Positions 18,775-27,922 are shown, numbered from the stretch's first letter. The stretch is DNA of 64,000 nt from Pseudophaeobacter sp965641885 (GCA_965641885.1 OZ282574.1:1116001-1180000); one strand, 5' to 3'. Numbers and translations are program-made. Notes: generated by a model not told the origin, from the sequence alone.

Positions 18775-19841
18775 AACAGCAATCCTGGTGGCGGAGGGGT
18801 GTTGGCGGGGGTGAGCCCGAGTACTTTAAACAGGTTTCCCATTTCCTCTGGATGCGTCAAGCGCCGATGTGCGCTGATCAGGTTTTCCAGGCTCTCCCCC
18901 TCCAGTTTGGCGGCAAGAGCGCGGGCGCGCTCCGTGATGCCAAGGCGTTCCAGAAAGATCCCCTGTGGCGTCAGTTTGCTGTGGCTGCAGCCCGCCCCGG
19001 ACGCCACGGTGCAGAGCACCTCGAAATCCACATGCGCCGTGAGGTCGGCGGTGCCGGGGTCTTTTAGTGGATCTGCTGGCGCATGCACTTTGAGCGCTTG
19101 CAATGTGTCGCCCAGCGAGCGCCAGTCGCCATAGTCGATTATCAGCGCCGCACCGCCATGGCTGGCAATGCGCTGGGCCAGGGTGGCGGTGATCGGCGCG
19201 AGGCCCTGGTTCAGCTCGACCAGATCGTCTGGTTTGGTATCCAGCAGGCGGTGTTCCAGCGCGGGTTGTGGCGCTTGCGGCCCCAGCCCAAATGTCAAAC
19301 TCCCGTCGGTCAGCCCGACGCGCTTTTCCCGCCAGCCCTCTGTGTCGCGGACAAACTGGCGAATGGGCAGGGCGTCAAAAAATTCATTGGCCACCAGAAA
19401 CAGCGGCTGTTTGGGCAGCGCATCGACGCTGTCGGCCCAGTGGATCTCATAGGTTTTGAGGGCCTGTTTCTGCGTGCCGCGCAGGTTTGGTGAGGCCTCA
19501 ACGAGGTAGAGCTGCAGGGCGGCGTGAAAGCCGGGCACGCTGCGTGTAGCGCGCAAAAGATCCGCCATCAGGGTGCCACGTCCGGGCCCGAGCTCGGCCA
19601 GGGTAAAGGGGCTGGGCGCCCCCTGATCCAGCCAGCACTGCGCCAGTGACAGGCCTATGAGCTCACCAAACATTTGGCTTATTTCCGGCGCGGTGGTGAA
19701 ATCGCCCGCAGCGCCAAAGGGGCTGTGCGTGGTGTAGTAGCCATGCTCGGGGTGCAGCAGGCATTCCGCCATATAATCCGCAAGGCTGATCGGGCCATCA
19801 CTGCTGATCCGGCTGCTGAGTTGGTCCAGCAGGGGGCTCAT
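18771..19841 (-). CDS. SAM-dependent methyltransferase, MidA/NDUFAF7 family
   Basis: The protein has 356 residues. The opening ISLADYMAECLLHPEHGYY and GDFTTAPEISQMFGELIG followed by ELGPGRGTLMADLLRA (SAM motif I) are hallmark segments of the DUF185/MidA family. The mitochondrial relative NDUFAF7 methylates an arginine in a complex I subunit; whether this bacterial protein does the same is inference. It overlaps lgt upstream and pgeF downstream by 4 bases each, so lgt-midA-pgeF is one operon. Confidence 0.93.
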   Translation of the reverse strand: MSPLLDQLSSRISSDGPISLADYMAECLLHPEHGYYTTHSPFGAAGDFTTAPEISQMFGELIGLSLAQCWLDQGAPSPFTLAELGPGRGTLMADLLRATRSVPGFHAALQLYLVEASPNLRGTQKQALKTYEIHWADSVDALPKQPLFLVANEFFDALPIRQFVRDTEGWREKRVGLTDGSLTFGLGPQAPQPALEHRLLDTKPDDLVELNQGLAPITATLAQRIASHGGAALIIDYGDWRSLGDTLQALKVHAPADPLKDPGTADLTAHVDFEVLCTVASGAGCSHSKLTPQGIFLERLGITERARALAAKLEGESLENLISAHRRLTHPEEMGNLFKVLGLTPANTPPPPGLLL

Positions 19842-20737
19842 GCCATCTGGTCCTGTTTGGGCTTGCGGCGCAGGGCAAAATACAGCCCCAGCGCAATCAT
19901 CGGCAGCGACAGGATTTGCCCCATGGTGAACCCGTATCCGCCCATCTGCCAGGCCAGCCCCAGTGGATTGCCGAGGGTGACAAACTGCGCATCGGGCTGG
20001 CGAAAGAACTCTACCACAAAGCGGGCCATGCCATATCCGGCCAGGAACACGCCAAGGTTCAGACCCGGACGCTGCAGGCTCTGCCGCCGCCAGGTGAGCC
20101 TAATCAGCAGTAGTCCCAGGATCAGGCCTTCCATGGCGGCCTCATAGAGCTGCGAGGGATGGCGAGCGCAGAGCGCGCCCAGAGCCTGGCCGCAGTCCTG
20201 CGCTGCCTGACCGGGAAAGGCGACGCCCCAGGGCAGATCGGTGGGACGGCCCCAGAGCTCAGCATTGATGAAATTCGCCAGGCGCCCAAGCAGTAATCCC
20301 GCGGGCACGGTATAGGCCACCAGATCAGCCATCTGGATCTTTGAGATGCCGTGACGGCGGGCATAGGCCCAGCAGGCCAGGATCACCCCGATCAAACCTC
20401 CGTGAAAGGCCATGCCGCCCTGCCAGATGCGCAGAATTTCTGTGGGATGCGTCAGGTAATATCCCGGCTGATAGAACAGTACAAAGCCGAGCCGTCCGCC
20501 GAGAATCACACCGAGGATGATCCAGGTCAGCAGATCTTCGACCTGTTCAGGGCGCATCGGCGCTTTTTGGCCGGGCCAAAGCCGCGGCGCATTCAGCGCC
20601 AGCACTGCCAGGCGCCAGGCGATAATGATGCCCGCTATATAGGCCAGCGCATACCAGCGCAGGGCAAACTCCATGCCAAACAGGGGAATCGAGAAAATCT
20701 CGGGCGAAATTTCGGGGAAGTGGATAATGGCCTGCAT
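19838..20737 (-). CDS. lgt: Phosphatidylglycerol-prolipoprotein diacylglyceryl transferase
   Basis: The protein has 299 residues and seven or so membrane helices. It has RWYALAYIAGI near the start, the catalytic-region MAFHGGLIG, and the signature GRLANFINAELWGRP with the conserved Arg and Asn. It transfers diacylglycerol onto the lipobox Cys of prelipoproteins in the inner membrane. It is first of the minus-strand lgt-midA-pgeF operon and divergent from ubiK. Confidence 0.97.
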   Translation of the reverse strand: MQAIIHFPEISPEIFSIPLFGMEFALRWYALAYIAGIIIAWRLAVLALNAPRLWPGQKAPMRPEQVEDLLTWIILGVILGGRLGFVLFYQPGYYLTHPTEILRIWQGGMAFHGGLIGVILACWAYARRHGISKIQMADLVAYTVPAGLLLGRLANFINAELWGRPTDLPWGVAFPGQAAQDCGQALGALCARHPSQLYEAAMEGLILGLLLIRLTWRRQSLQRPGLNLGVFLAGYGMARFVVEFFRQPDAQFVTLGNPLGLAWQMGGYGFTMGQILSLPMIALGLYFALRRKPKQDQMA

Positions 20738-20834
20738 GCTGTCCTGAATGCCTGAGCAGGTGATGAGAAGTCAACGGCTTGCCGCAGGCCCTTTGCCACC
20801 CCATATAGGCAGTAAGCTTGATACGGAGAAGACA

Positions 20835-21077
20835 ATGCAAAGCCGCAATAAGATGATGGACGATATTTCTCAGCTGATGACCAATGCGATGGGCGTGGCC
20901 CAGGGCGCAAAGGACGAGGCGGAAACCGCGATGAAAGGCCTGATGGACCGCTGGCTGGCTGATCGCGATTTTGTCACCCGCGAAGAATTCGACGCGGTGC
21001 GTGCCATGGCGCAAAAAGCCCGCGAAGAGAACGAAGCTCTCAAAGCCCGCCTTGAGGCGCTTGAAACAAAGGGCTGA
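20835..21077 (+). CDS. UbiK-family accessory factor (BMFP)
   Basis: The protein has 80 residues. It opens SRNKMMDDISQLMTNAMG, then has a middle FVTREEFDAVRAMAQKARE and a C-terminal coiled coil ENEALKARLEALE, the full pattern of UbiK/BMFP proteins. In E. coli UbiK binds UbiJ and helps aerobic ubiquinone synthesis. The ATG at 20835 follows GGAGAAGACA. Divergent from lgt. Confidence 0.9.
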   Translation: MQSRNKMMDDISQLMTNAMGVAQGAKDEAETAMKGLMDRWLADRDFVTREEFDAVRAMAQKAREENEALKARLEALETKG

Positions 21078-21551
21078 AACGCAGCTGCATTTGATCAGGG
21101 CACGTTCTGTTGTGCCTTGATCCCAGACTGCGCCTTGATCCCAGACGGTGCCCGGATCGGTGATAGATTTAGGGTTATGGCTGCGCCCGCCGGGGCGTGT
21201 ACAGTGGTTTACTAACGCATGCTGCGCAATCACGGCCTTGGCCGCGTCACGGTGCCGCTTTCAACTTCCGCCTCAGCCCCCACCCCAGCCCAAATCTCAG
21301 GCCAAATCTCAGGCCCTGTCCGGTCTGTTCTCTCACGGCGCAGCCCTCCGTAATAAAACCGATATCTTGCGGGTAAATGCTTTTCATCCACAACTTATTG
21401 AAGATATCCCCAAATAAAGGGTTGCCAGAGTCTACCCCCCTTGCCACCATATATAGTATGGATATGGGGATGCTCCCCGGTCCATTGACCAGAAACCTAG
21501 CTGTAGGGGGCAAATCCTGTCCTGACAGCTAGTGAGCAGAGAGGTGAGACT
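21078..21551. other. Intergenic stretch with two short tandem repeats
   Basis: 474 bases between ubiK and the YbjN gene. It holds an 18-bp duplication (21111-21146) and a 12-bp duplication of CCAAATCTCAGG (21290-21313), and an AT-rich patch at 21446-21462 that may belong to the ybjN promoter. No convincing ORF was found. Confidence 0.6.
21111..21146. repeat. 18-bp tandem duplication downstream of ubiK
   Basis: TGTGCCTTGATCCCAGAC (21111-21128) and TGCGCCTTGATCCCAGAC (21129-21146), one mismatch, 33 bases after the ubiK stop. Confidence 0.9.
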
Positions 21552-22052
21552 ATGGCCCTTTCCGAATATCTTCTGGAGGATGAAATCCACCCTATCGACA
21601 TTGTCGAAAACCTGGCCGCCCACCACGATTGGGATTTTGACCGTATTGGCGATGACCAGATTGCCATGGCTGTTGAGGGCCAATGGCGCACCTATTCCCT
21701 TACGTTGGCCTGGTCGGCCTATGAGGAAACTCTGCGCCTGGTCTGCAGCTACGAGATGGAGCCGCCTGAGGCCAAAATCCCGCAGCTCTATGAGTTGATC
21801 AATCTGATGAATGATCAATGCTGGGCCGGTGGCTTTACCTATTGGGCAGAGCACAAGGTGATGCTCTATCGCTATGGGTTGATCCTGGCTGGAGGGCAGT
21901 CGGCGAGTTCAGAACAGGTCGACGCGATGATCCATGCGGCGGTGTCGAACTCGGAACGCTACTACCCGGCGATCCAGCTCACCACCTGGGCAAATCGTTC
22001 GCCACAAGACGCCATTCAGGTGGCCATTGCAGAGGCCTACGGGCGGGCGTAA
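21552..22052 (+). CDS. YbjN domain-containing protein
   Basis: The protein has 166 residues and resembles YbjN/T3SS-chaperone-like proteins: WDFDRIGDDQIAMAVEGQW, WSAYEETLRLVCSYEM, and CWAGGFTYWAEHKVMLYRYG. No signal peptide is present. It is found next to proC in many Rhodobacterales as I recall; a specific function is not established. The ATG follows GAGAGGTGAGACT. proC begins 43 bases downstream. Confidence 0.85.
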   Translation: MALSEYLLEDEIHPIDIVENLAAHHDWDFDRIGDDQIAMAVEGQWRTYSLTLAWSAYEETLRLVCSYEMEPPEAKIPQLYELINLMNDQCWAGGFTYWAEHKVMLYRYGLILAGGQSASSEQVDAMIHAAVSNSERYYPAIQLTTWANRSPQDAIQVAIAEAYGRA

Positions 22053-22095
22053 ACCTATGCCTCGGCAAGATAATAAACCGAGGAGCGGTGACAGA

Positions 22096-22911
22096 ATGAC
22101 CACAACAGATATCGAAACACGCGGGCTGGTTTTGCTGGGCTGCGGCAAGATGGGCTCAGCCATGCTGGCAGGCTGGCTTGAGGGCGGACTGCCTGCCTCC
22201 TCGGTCTGGGTGCTGGATCCGCACCCCTCTGACTGGCTGCAGGGCACGGGCGTCCATATCAATGTGGAACTGCCCGCAGTGCCGGCCCTTGTGTTGATTG
22301 CGGTAAAGCCACAGATGATGGGTGCCGCCCTGCCGAAGCTGCAGGCGCTGGGCAATGGTGAGACGCTGTTTGTCTCGGTCGCCGCCGGGACGTCGATTGC
22401 CAGCTTTGAGGCCATTCTGGGCGAACAGACCCCAATTGTGCGGGCCATGCCCAACACGCCTGCCGCCATTGGGCAGGGTATTACCGCTTTGATCGGCAAT
22501 GCACGCGCGACAGCTGCCAATCTTGATATGACCGAGGAGCTGCTCGCGGCGATTGGTCAGACCGTCCGCCTTGAGAGCGAGGCGCAGATGGATGCGGTCA
22601 CCGGTGTCAGCGGCTCGGGGCCTGCCTATGTGTTTCACCTGATCGAAACGCTGGCTGCTGCCGGAGAGGCCCAGGGCCTGCCCGCAGAGCTTGCTTTGAC
22701 ACTTGCCAAGGCAACGGTGGCCGGGGCAGGGGCGCTGGCCGAGGCCTCGGATGAGAGCCCAAGCCAGCTACGTGTCAATGTCACCAGTCCCAATGGCACC
22801 ACGCAGGCGGCGCTGGAGGTCTTGATGGACGACAAAACCGGCTTTCCTGACCTTTTGAAACGGGCCGTTGCCGCTGCCGCCAACCGATCCGAGGAGCTTT
22901 CGCGTGGCTGA
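22096..22911 (+). CDS. proC: Pyrroline-5-carboxylate reductase
   Basis: The protein has 271 residues. The NAD(P)-binding LLGCGKMGSAMLAGW starts near residue 12, followed by RAMPNTPAAIGQG and the C-terminal signature VTGVSGSGPAYVF and VTSPNGTTQAAL. It makes proline from pyrroline-5-carboxylate. The ATG at 22096 has AGGAGCGG upstream; the frame is open further upstream inside the ybjN gene but without similarity. The stop overlaps the GTG of the next gene by 8 bases. Confidence 0.95.
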   Translation: MTTTDIETRGLVLLGCGKMGSAMLAGWLEGGLPASSVWVLDPHPSDWLQGTGVHINVELPAVPALVLIAVKPQMMGAALPKLQALGNGETLFVSVAAGTSIASFEAILGEQTPIVRAMPNTPAAIGQGITALIGNARATAANLDMTEELLAAIGQTVRLESEAQMDAVTGVSGSGPAYVFHLIETLAAAGEAQGLPAELALTLAKATVAGAGALAEASDESPSQLRVNVTSPNGTTQAALEVLMDDKTGFPDLLKRAVAAAANRSEELSRG

Positions 22912-23242
22912 GATCAGTTTTGATGACTTTATGAAAGTGGATGTTCGCGTCGGCGAGGTGATTCGCGCCGAAGCCTACCCGGAGGCCCGTAAGCCAGCGA
23001 TCAAGATTTGGGTCGATTTTGGCGCCGAGATTGGCGAGAAAAAGACTTCGGCGCAGGTCACGGCGCATTACACACCAGAGAGCCTTGTGGGCAAACAGGT
23101 GATGGCGGTGGTGAACTTTCCGCCGCGTCAGATTGGAAAATTCATGTCCGAAGTCCTGGTTCTGGGTCTGCCGGATGAGACAGGCGAAATCCGCCTCATC
23201 GGGCCAGATGGTCCGGTGCCGCTGGGAGGCCGGATGCATTGA
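22904..23242 (+). CDS. CsaA-type tRNA-binding protein
   Basis: The protein has 112 residues and is a single OB-fold tRNA-binding domain: FMKVDVRVGEVIRAE, KPAIKIWVDFG, SAQVTAHYTPESLVG, VNFPPRQIGKFMSEVLVLG. This is the CsaA/EMAP-II-like layout. CsaA has been described as a tRNA-binding, chaperone-like protein. The start is GTG at 22904 with GAGGAG upstream, inside the 3' end of proC. The dehydrogenase gene overlaps its stop by 4 bases. Confidence 0.9.
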   Translation: MAEISFDDFMKVDVRVGEVIRAEAYPEARKPAIKIWVDFGAEIGEKKTSAQVTAHYTPESLVGKQVMAVVNFPPRQIGKFMSEVLVLGLPDETGEIRLIGPDGPVPLGGRMH

Positions 23243-24195
23243 CGATGAATCTACTGATCGCACGCCCGATGACCGCAGAGGTCGAGGCCCGCGCGCGCGC
23301 CGAATTTGATGTTGAGATTCGTGCTAATACGGCCGTGCTCGGCCAGGATGAAATGGTACAGGCGCTGCAGGACTATGATGTGGTGATGCCGACGCTGGGC
23401 GATGCCTTTGGCGCTGAGATTTTTGCCCGGGTGCCTGCGCCGCGCTGCAAGCTGTTGGCCAATTTTGGCGTCGGGTTCAATCACATCGATGTGGCCGCGG
23501 CCGCCGCCCATGGGGTGCAGGTGAGCAACACGCCGGGGGCCGTGACAGATGCCACCGCAGATATCGCGCTCACGCTGATCTTGATGTCGGCGCGCCGTGC
23601 CGCCGAAGGCGAGCGTCTGGTGCGCAGTGGCGACTGGCCTGGCTGGCACCCGACCCAGATGCTGGGACAGCATGTCACCGGCAAAAAGCTGGGGATCATT
23701 GGCATGGGGCGCATTGGCGAGGCGATTGCCCGGCGGTGCCACTTTGGCTTTGGCATGGAGGTTGCCTATATCGCGCGCAGCGATAAAAATCCGGGGTTTG
23801 CTGCAACCCGGATACCGGATCTGATGCAGATGGCGGCTGAGGTGGATTTTCTGGTGGTCTCGGTGCCAGGTGGTCCCGAAACGCGGCATCTGGTGGACCA
23901 GGCTGTGCTTGCAGCGATGAAGCCGACGGCGCATCTGATCAATATCGCCCGTGGTGAAGTGGTGCAGCAAGAGGCCTTGATCGCGGCGCTGCAGGACCAG
24001 CGCATTGGCGGCGCAGGGCTGGACGTCTATGAGTTCGAGCCAGAGGTGCCACAGGCGCTGCGCGACCTCAACAACGTGACATTGCTGCCGCATCTTGGCA
24101 CTGCGACCGATGAGGTGCGGAGCGCCATGGGGCATATGGCCCTGGACAATGTCGCCGCTTTTGCGGCTGGCAATGCGCTGCTAAACCCGGTTTGA
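23239..24195 (+). CDS. D-2-hydroxyacid dehydrogenase (glyoxylate/hydroxypyruvate reductase type)
   Basis: The protein has 318 residues. The NAD-binding LGIIGMGRIGEAIARR (about 152-167), the catalytic Arg in LINIARGEVV, Glu in the following acidic segment, and His in LLPHLGTATDEVR make the usual R-E-H set. The substrate is probably glyoxylate or hydroxypyruvate; formate or lactate dehydrogenase relatives are less likely by length. Third in the proC-csaA operon, overlapping by 4 bases. Confidence 0.9.
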   Translation: MTMNLLIARPMTAEVEARARAEFDVEIRANTAVLGQDEMVQALQDYDVVMPTLGDAFGAEIFARVPAPRCKLLANFGVGFNHIDVAAAAAHGVQVSNTPGAVTDATADIALTLILMSARRAAEGERLVRSGDWPGWHPTQMLGQHVTGKKLGIIGMGRIGEAIARRCHFGFGMEVAYIARSDKNPGFAATRIPDLMQMAAEVDFLVVSVPGGPETRHLVDQAVLAAMKPTAHLINIARGEVVQQEALIAALQDQRIGGAGLDVYEFEPEVPQALRDLNNVTLLPHLGTATDEVRSAMGHMALDNVAAFAAGNALLNPV

Positions 24196-24277
24196 GCGCA
24201 ACCGTGCAGCCCAGTCGCGCAGCCGGGAAACTAAGGCCCAGCCTCAGGTAAAGGTCTTGCGGCGGCTGGCGGTTACC

Positions 24278-24862
24278 TCAGCCGTCGCCCTCTACTGCCG
24301 CGCGCCAGTGGCGGCGGCATAGGGAGACATAGCTTTCGTTGCCACCGATCTGGACCTGATCGCCTTTTGTAATGGCGCGTCCCGCAGCATCCTGGCGGAT
24401 CACCATGGTTGCTTTCTTGCCGCAATGACAGATGGTGCGCACTTCGCGCATCTCGTCAGCCAATGCCAGCAATGTGGCCGAGCCGGGGAACAGATGGCCC
24501 TGAAAATCAACCCGTAAGCCGTAGCAAAGCACCGGCACGCCAAGATCATCCACCACCGTGGCCAGCTGCCAGACCTGTTCTGGTGTCAGAAACTGGGCCT
24601 CATCGACAAAGACACTGGCGATCTTACCGCGCGCGAGGCGAGCGCGGACTTTGGCGAGGAGATCCTCGTCGGCGGCAAATGTATCGGCGACCTCACTGAT
24701 TCCAATGCGTGATGCGATTCTTCCTTTGCCTTCCCGATCATCGAGATGGGCCGTCAGCAGGTAGGTATCCATGTTGTTTTCACGGTAGTTGTGCGAGGCC
24801 TGCAAGAGGACCGCCGATTTTCCCGCGTTCATGGTCGAGTAGTTGAAATAGAGCTTTGCCAT
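24278..24862 (-). CDS. tdk: Thymidine kinase
   Basis: The protein has 194 residues, type II (TK1-like). The P-loop is in NYSTMNAGKSAVL, the catalytic Glu in VFVDEAQFL, and the lasso/Zn region has CHCGKKATM with a later Cys and His in SLCRRHW. It phosphorylates thymidine in salvage. The frame is open for 340 bases upstream, but the conserved protein starts at the ATG at 24862. Single minus-strand gene facing the preceding dehydrogenase. Confidence 0.96.
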   Translation of the reverse strand: MAKLYFNYSTMNAGKSAVLLQASHNYRENNMDTYLLTAHLDDREGKGRIASRIGISEVADTFAADEDLLAKVRARLARGKIASVFVDEAQFLTPEQVWQLATVVDDLGVPVLCYGLRVDFQGHLFPGSATLLALADEMREVRTICHCGKKATMVIRQDAAGRAITKGDQVQIGGNESYVSLCRRHWRAAVEGDG

Positions 24863-25366
24863 GGCTCCATTTATCGCGCCAGAGCCGGGGGCGGCAAGGG
24901 GGGGCGGCGCTTCAAAAGGCCGGTTTGGACAGAAAAATGGCCTTGGACATCCTGGGGGAATCCTGGGGGATCTTGGGTGCGGGACTGGCGCGAGACTGGT
25001 GCGAGACTGGCGCGTTTTATGGGGTTTTGGCTCGGGCACTGGGATCGCAGAGCGCATCAGGTGAATTGCACCCTTCCTGGTTACCCAAAGGGCAATCCGG
25101 AAAACAAGCCGGCACACCAAGAAGGGCACTAGGCAAAACAACTCGCCCACTAAAAACGCACGGAAAGAAAACAGTTCCGTGTTGAAGCATGGCCCACTCA
25201 CTAAGCCTGCTTCGAAACACCAGGGAGGTGAAAAATACCACGTCCGTTACTAGTTAAATCCCTGAAAACCTGAGGGATGGCGCTAAGATAACAAATACAT
25301 TACAACATCATCATGGGAAATTATTCCCTTCCTTCCCCTTTGGCGCGGCATATCTGGTGAGAACTT
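24863..25366. other. Intergenic stretch upstream of tdk with 11-bp repeats
   Basis: 504 bases between divergent tdk and the HTH gene. It holds two adjacent 11-bp tandem sets: ATCCTGGGGGA twice (24949-24970) and GACTGGCGCGA about three times (24983-25014). Near the HTH gene a dyad ATCCCT-N9-AGGGAT lies at 25258-25278. No ORF with support. Confidence 0.6.
24949..25014. repeat. Two adjacent 11-bp tandem repeat sets
   Basis: ATCCTGGGGGA x2 (24949-24970) followed closely by GACTGGCGCGA, GACTGGTGCGA, GACTGGCGCG (24983-25014). Confidence 0.85.
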
Positions 25367-25840
25367 ATGGCAGAGATCGGTACATATCTGAAAAAGCACA
25401 CAGAGGCGCTTGTAAAGGACGTGGGGATTGAGGCTGCGTGCCAGATCACTGGGAAGTCGAAGGCGACATTGGGGCGCTATTATTCTGACAATGCAGAGCA
25501 CGCGGACCGTTTTATGCCGGTAGATGCTGTGGCCAGACTGGAAAAAGAAGCTTCCTTTCCGCATGTGACCCTGGCGCTGGCTGATTTGAAAAACATCACG
25601 CTGTCTTATGATCCCAATTGCCCTGAAGGCAAGGACCGGGGTTCTAACCGCAAGGGGGGCGTCAATGCGGATGTCATCGCCTTGAGCCAGAGATTTGCCT
25701 TTTTGATGAGCGAATATCAAACTGCGATCGAAGACGGGATTATCACTGTGAATGAGGCAAAGCGGCTGCTGCGCGAAACCGTATTGCTGCAACATGTGCT
25801 GCTGGACATGAAATTGCATCTTGAAGAAGAAAGCACCTGA
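25367..25840 (+). CDS. Putative HTH DNA-binding protein (phage CII-like), unknown role
   Basis: The protein has 157 residues. ACQITGKSKATLGRYYS (about 25-41) looks like a helix-turn-helix of the kind in phage CII-like regulators, followed by a linker, a Lys/Arg/Gly-rich turn (GKDRGSNRKGG) and a helical C-terminal half with repeated Leu that could form a dimer. No other phage gene is near. The ribosome site GGTGAG precedes the ATG. The arsH gene follows after 3 bases, so the two are probably co-transcribed. Confidence 0.65.
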   Translation: MAEIGTYLKKHTEALVKDVGIEAACQITGKSKATLGRYYSDNAEHADRFMPVDAVARLEKEASFPHVTLALADLKNITLSYDPNCPEGKDRGSNRKGGVNADVIALSQRFAFLMSEYQTAIEDGIITVNEAKRLLRETVLLQHVLLDMKLHLEEEST

Positions 25841-25843
25841 CTC

Positions 25844-26563
25844 TTGGATCTGAAAGACCTTCCGCAAGTCAATTCTGCGGCTGTATCTGACATCAATGTT
25901 GCGGCTTTGGCGCATCCCGATGATCCGCAACATCCTCCGCGAATCCTGTTGCTTTACGGCAGTCTGCGCGATGTGAGCTATTCGCGCAAAGTCGCTGAAG
26001 AATCTGCGCGTATTCTGCAGCTCCTTGGCTGTGAAACCCGGATTTTTGACCCCTCTGGACTGCCTTTGCCCGATGACGGTGCCGCCGCCGACCACCCCAA
26101 GGTGCAAGAGCTGCGTGATCTGGTTGTCTGGTCCGAAGGCATGGTTTGGTCCAGCCCCGAACGCCACGGTGCCATGAGCGCGGTCATGAAGCTGCAGATC
26201 GACTGGCTGCCTTTGTCCCTAAAGGGCGGCATCCGCACCACGCAGGGTAAAACGCTGGCGGTGATGCAGGTCTCAGGTGGCTCGCAAAGCTTTAATGCGG
26301 TTAATCAGATGCGTATTCTTGGGCGCTGGATGCGGATGATTACCATTCCCAATCAAAGCTCTATTCCAAAGGCCTGGCTGGAATTTGAAGAGGGTGACCG
26401 CCTGCCGGAAGGGCCGCTCTTTCGCCGGGTCTTTGATGTGATGGAGGAGCTGGTGAAGTTCACCTGGCTCACTCGTGGGCGCAAAGACTACCTGGTTGAT
26501 CGCTATTCAGAGCGCATGGAATCTGTAGAGGCCGTGCACGAGCGCGTGTCTCAGAAAACCTAG
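25844..26563 (+). CDS. arsH: ArsH-type NADPH:FMN oxidoreductase
   Basis: The protein has 239 residues and fits ArsH closely: ILLLYGSLRDVSYSRK (flavin phosphate loop), DPSGLPLPDD, SPERHGAMSAVMKLQIDW, and WMRMITIPNQSSIPKAW. ArsH proteins are flavodoxin-like quinone/metal reductases, and some oxidise methylarsenite. No arsR, arsB or arsC lies nearby. No ATG fits the N-terminus, so the start is probably TTG at 25844, directly after the HTH gene; the ribosome site there is weak. Confidence 0.92.
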   Translation: MDLKDLPQVNSAAVSDINVAALAHPDDPQHPPRILLLYGSLRDVSYSRKVAEESARILQLLGCETRIFDPSGLPLPDDGAAADHPKVQELRDLVVWSEGMVWSSPERHGAMSAVMKLQIDWLPLSLKGGIRTTQGKTLAVMQVSGGSQSFNAVNQMRILGRWMRMITIPNQSSIPKAWLEFEEGDRLPEGPLFRRVFDVMEELVKFTWLTRGRKDYLVDRYSERMESVEAVHERVSQKT

Positions 26564-26655
26564 AAAACCGGGCGTGGGCCCAGGTTTATAGATCGAGGGC
26601 GCGCCAATGTTTTGGAGCGATTTTTTGGTGTTTCACCGTCTTTAGCACCGTCTTT

Positions 26656-26681
26656 GGTCAGGCCCCGTGGTCAGGCCCCGT
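26656..26681. repeat. 13-bp tandem duplication abutting a stop codon
   Basis: GGTCAGGCCCCGT twice (26656-26668, 26669-26681), ending 2 bases from the stop of the FabH-like gene. Just before it, a second 12-bp duplication (CACCGTCTTTAG-like) is visible at about 26634-26657. Confidence 0.85.
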
Positions 26682-26683
26682 GA

Positions 26684-27811
26684 TCAAGAACTGTGGCGGC
26701 GCAGGATGACCGAGCCGACGGAGTAGCCAGCGCCAAAAGAACAGATCAGCCCAAGATCGCCCTCGCCCAGATCCTCGGAGAACTTTGAAAAGGCAATGAT
26801 TGATCCCGCAGAGGAGGTGTTGGCATAGTCCTGCAGGATATTGGGTTGCTCACCCGGAGCAGGAGTGCGGCCAAGAGCCTTTTTGCCGATAAAATCATTC
26901 ATTGATTTATTGGCTTGATGCAGCCAGAGCCGCTTTAGCTCATCGCTTTCGATGCCTTCGTCGCGCATGTGGTCTGCGATGTGCTTGCTGACCATCGGCA
27001 AAACCTCTTTGAACACTTTACGACCGTTTTGCATGAATTGCATGTCGCGCTGGTCCTCGACGCCATCCGGACGCGAGCGTCTGAGAAAGCCAAGGTTGTT
27101 TCGGATGTTATTGGAAAACTCGGTCGCACAGCGGGTGGAGAGCACCTCAAAATGGGGGCCCTTTGCGTCCTCTATGCGCTCCAGAAGGGTCGCTGTAGCG
27201 ACGTCGCCAAAAATGAAATGGCAGTCACGGTCGCGCCACTCCAGGTGGCCGGAACAGATTTCAGGGTTCACCACCAGGGCCGAACGGATACTGCCCGAGC
27301 GGATCATATCGGCAGCGGCCTGAATGCCAAAGGTGGCCGAAGAACAGGCGACATTCATGTCAAAGGCAAAGCCCCGAATACCTAAAAGCTGTTGTATTTC
27401 AATGGCAACAGCAGGATAAGCCCGTTCCATGTTGGAGGCGGCACAGATCACCAGGTCGACATCTGCCGCCGTCTTGCCCGCTTGCGCCAGGGCCTTTTGG
27501 GCGGCATCAAGACCCATTTCGGCCATGATGCCCGGCTCGTCATCGTCGCGTTGGCGCAATTGCGGGTACATCAGGTCGGGGTTCAAAACGCCGGCCTTGT
27601 CCATCACATAGCGTTGCTCGATCCCAGAGGCCTTGAAAATGAACTCTTCCGAGGAATGCGACAGCGGCTCAAAGGTGCCGACGGCGATGGCCTCGGCATT
27701 TTCAGCATTGATCCGGTCGGCATAGGCGTTAAAAGCCTCGACCAGCTCAGCATTGGTGATGATCTGCGACGGGGTGAAAACCCCGGTGCCAGTGATTGCG
27801 GCTGTATACAT
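26684..27811 (-). CDS. Beta-ketoacyl-ACP synthase III-like condensing enzyme
   Basis: The protein has 375 residues, longer than standard FabH (about 320). The thiolase-fold triad is present: Cys156 in NVACSSATFG, His298 in LHQANKSMN, Asn331 in YANTSSAGS. The N-terminal extension includes SHSSEEFIFKASGIEQRY. It should condense an acyl-CoA or acyl-ACP with malonyl-ACP, but the acyl specificity is not visible. It is divergent from the marR-RND pump operon and may share its control region. Confidence 0.88.
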   Translation of the reverse strand: MYTAAITGTGVFTPSQIITNAELVEAFNAYADRINAENAEAIAVGTFEPLSHSSEEFIFKASGIEQRYVMDKAGVLNPDLMYPQLRQRDDDEPGIMAEMGLDAAQKALAQAGKTAADVDLVICAASNMERAYPAVAIEIQQLLGIRGFAFDMNVACSSATFGIQAAADMIRSGSIRSALVVNPEICSGHLEWRDRDCHFIFGDVATATLLERIEDAKGPHFEVLSTRCATEFSNNIRNNLGFLRRSRPDGVEDQRDMQFMQNGRKVFKEVLPMVSKHIADHMRDEGIESDELKRLWLHQANKSMNDFIGKKALGRTPAPGEQPNILQDYANTSSAGSIIAFSKFSEDLGEGDLGLICSFGAGYSVGSVILRRHSS

Positions 27812-27922
27812 GGCTCAGGACCTATGGGGGTTAGTGTGGCTATATTTGTGACGCTTTTGCTACGGGAAGGTCAAGGTTCGTGGCCGGGTTTCCTCGGGGA
27901 AATTTCACAAAGAATTGGCAGG

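Noticed and set aside
21370..21400. DnaA box / replication origin (TCATCCACA).
   Set aside because: Only a single one-mismatch box without further boxes, AT-rich unwinding region or origin genes.
24746..25185. Plus-strand frames opposite and upstream of tdk.
   Set aside because: Low-complexity Gly/Arg/Trp-rich products over an 11-bp repeat, with no ribosome site.
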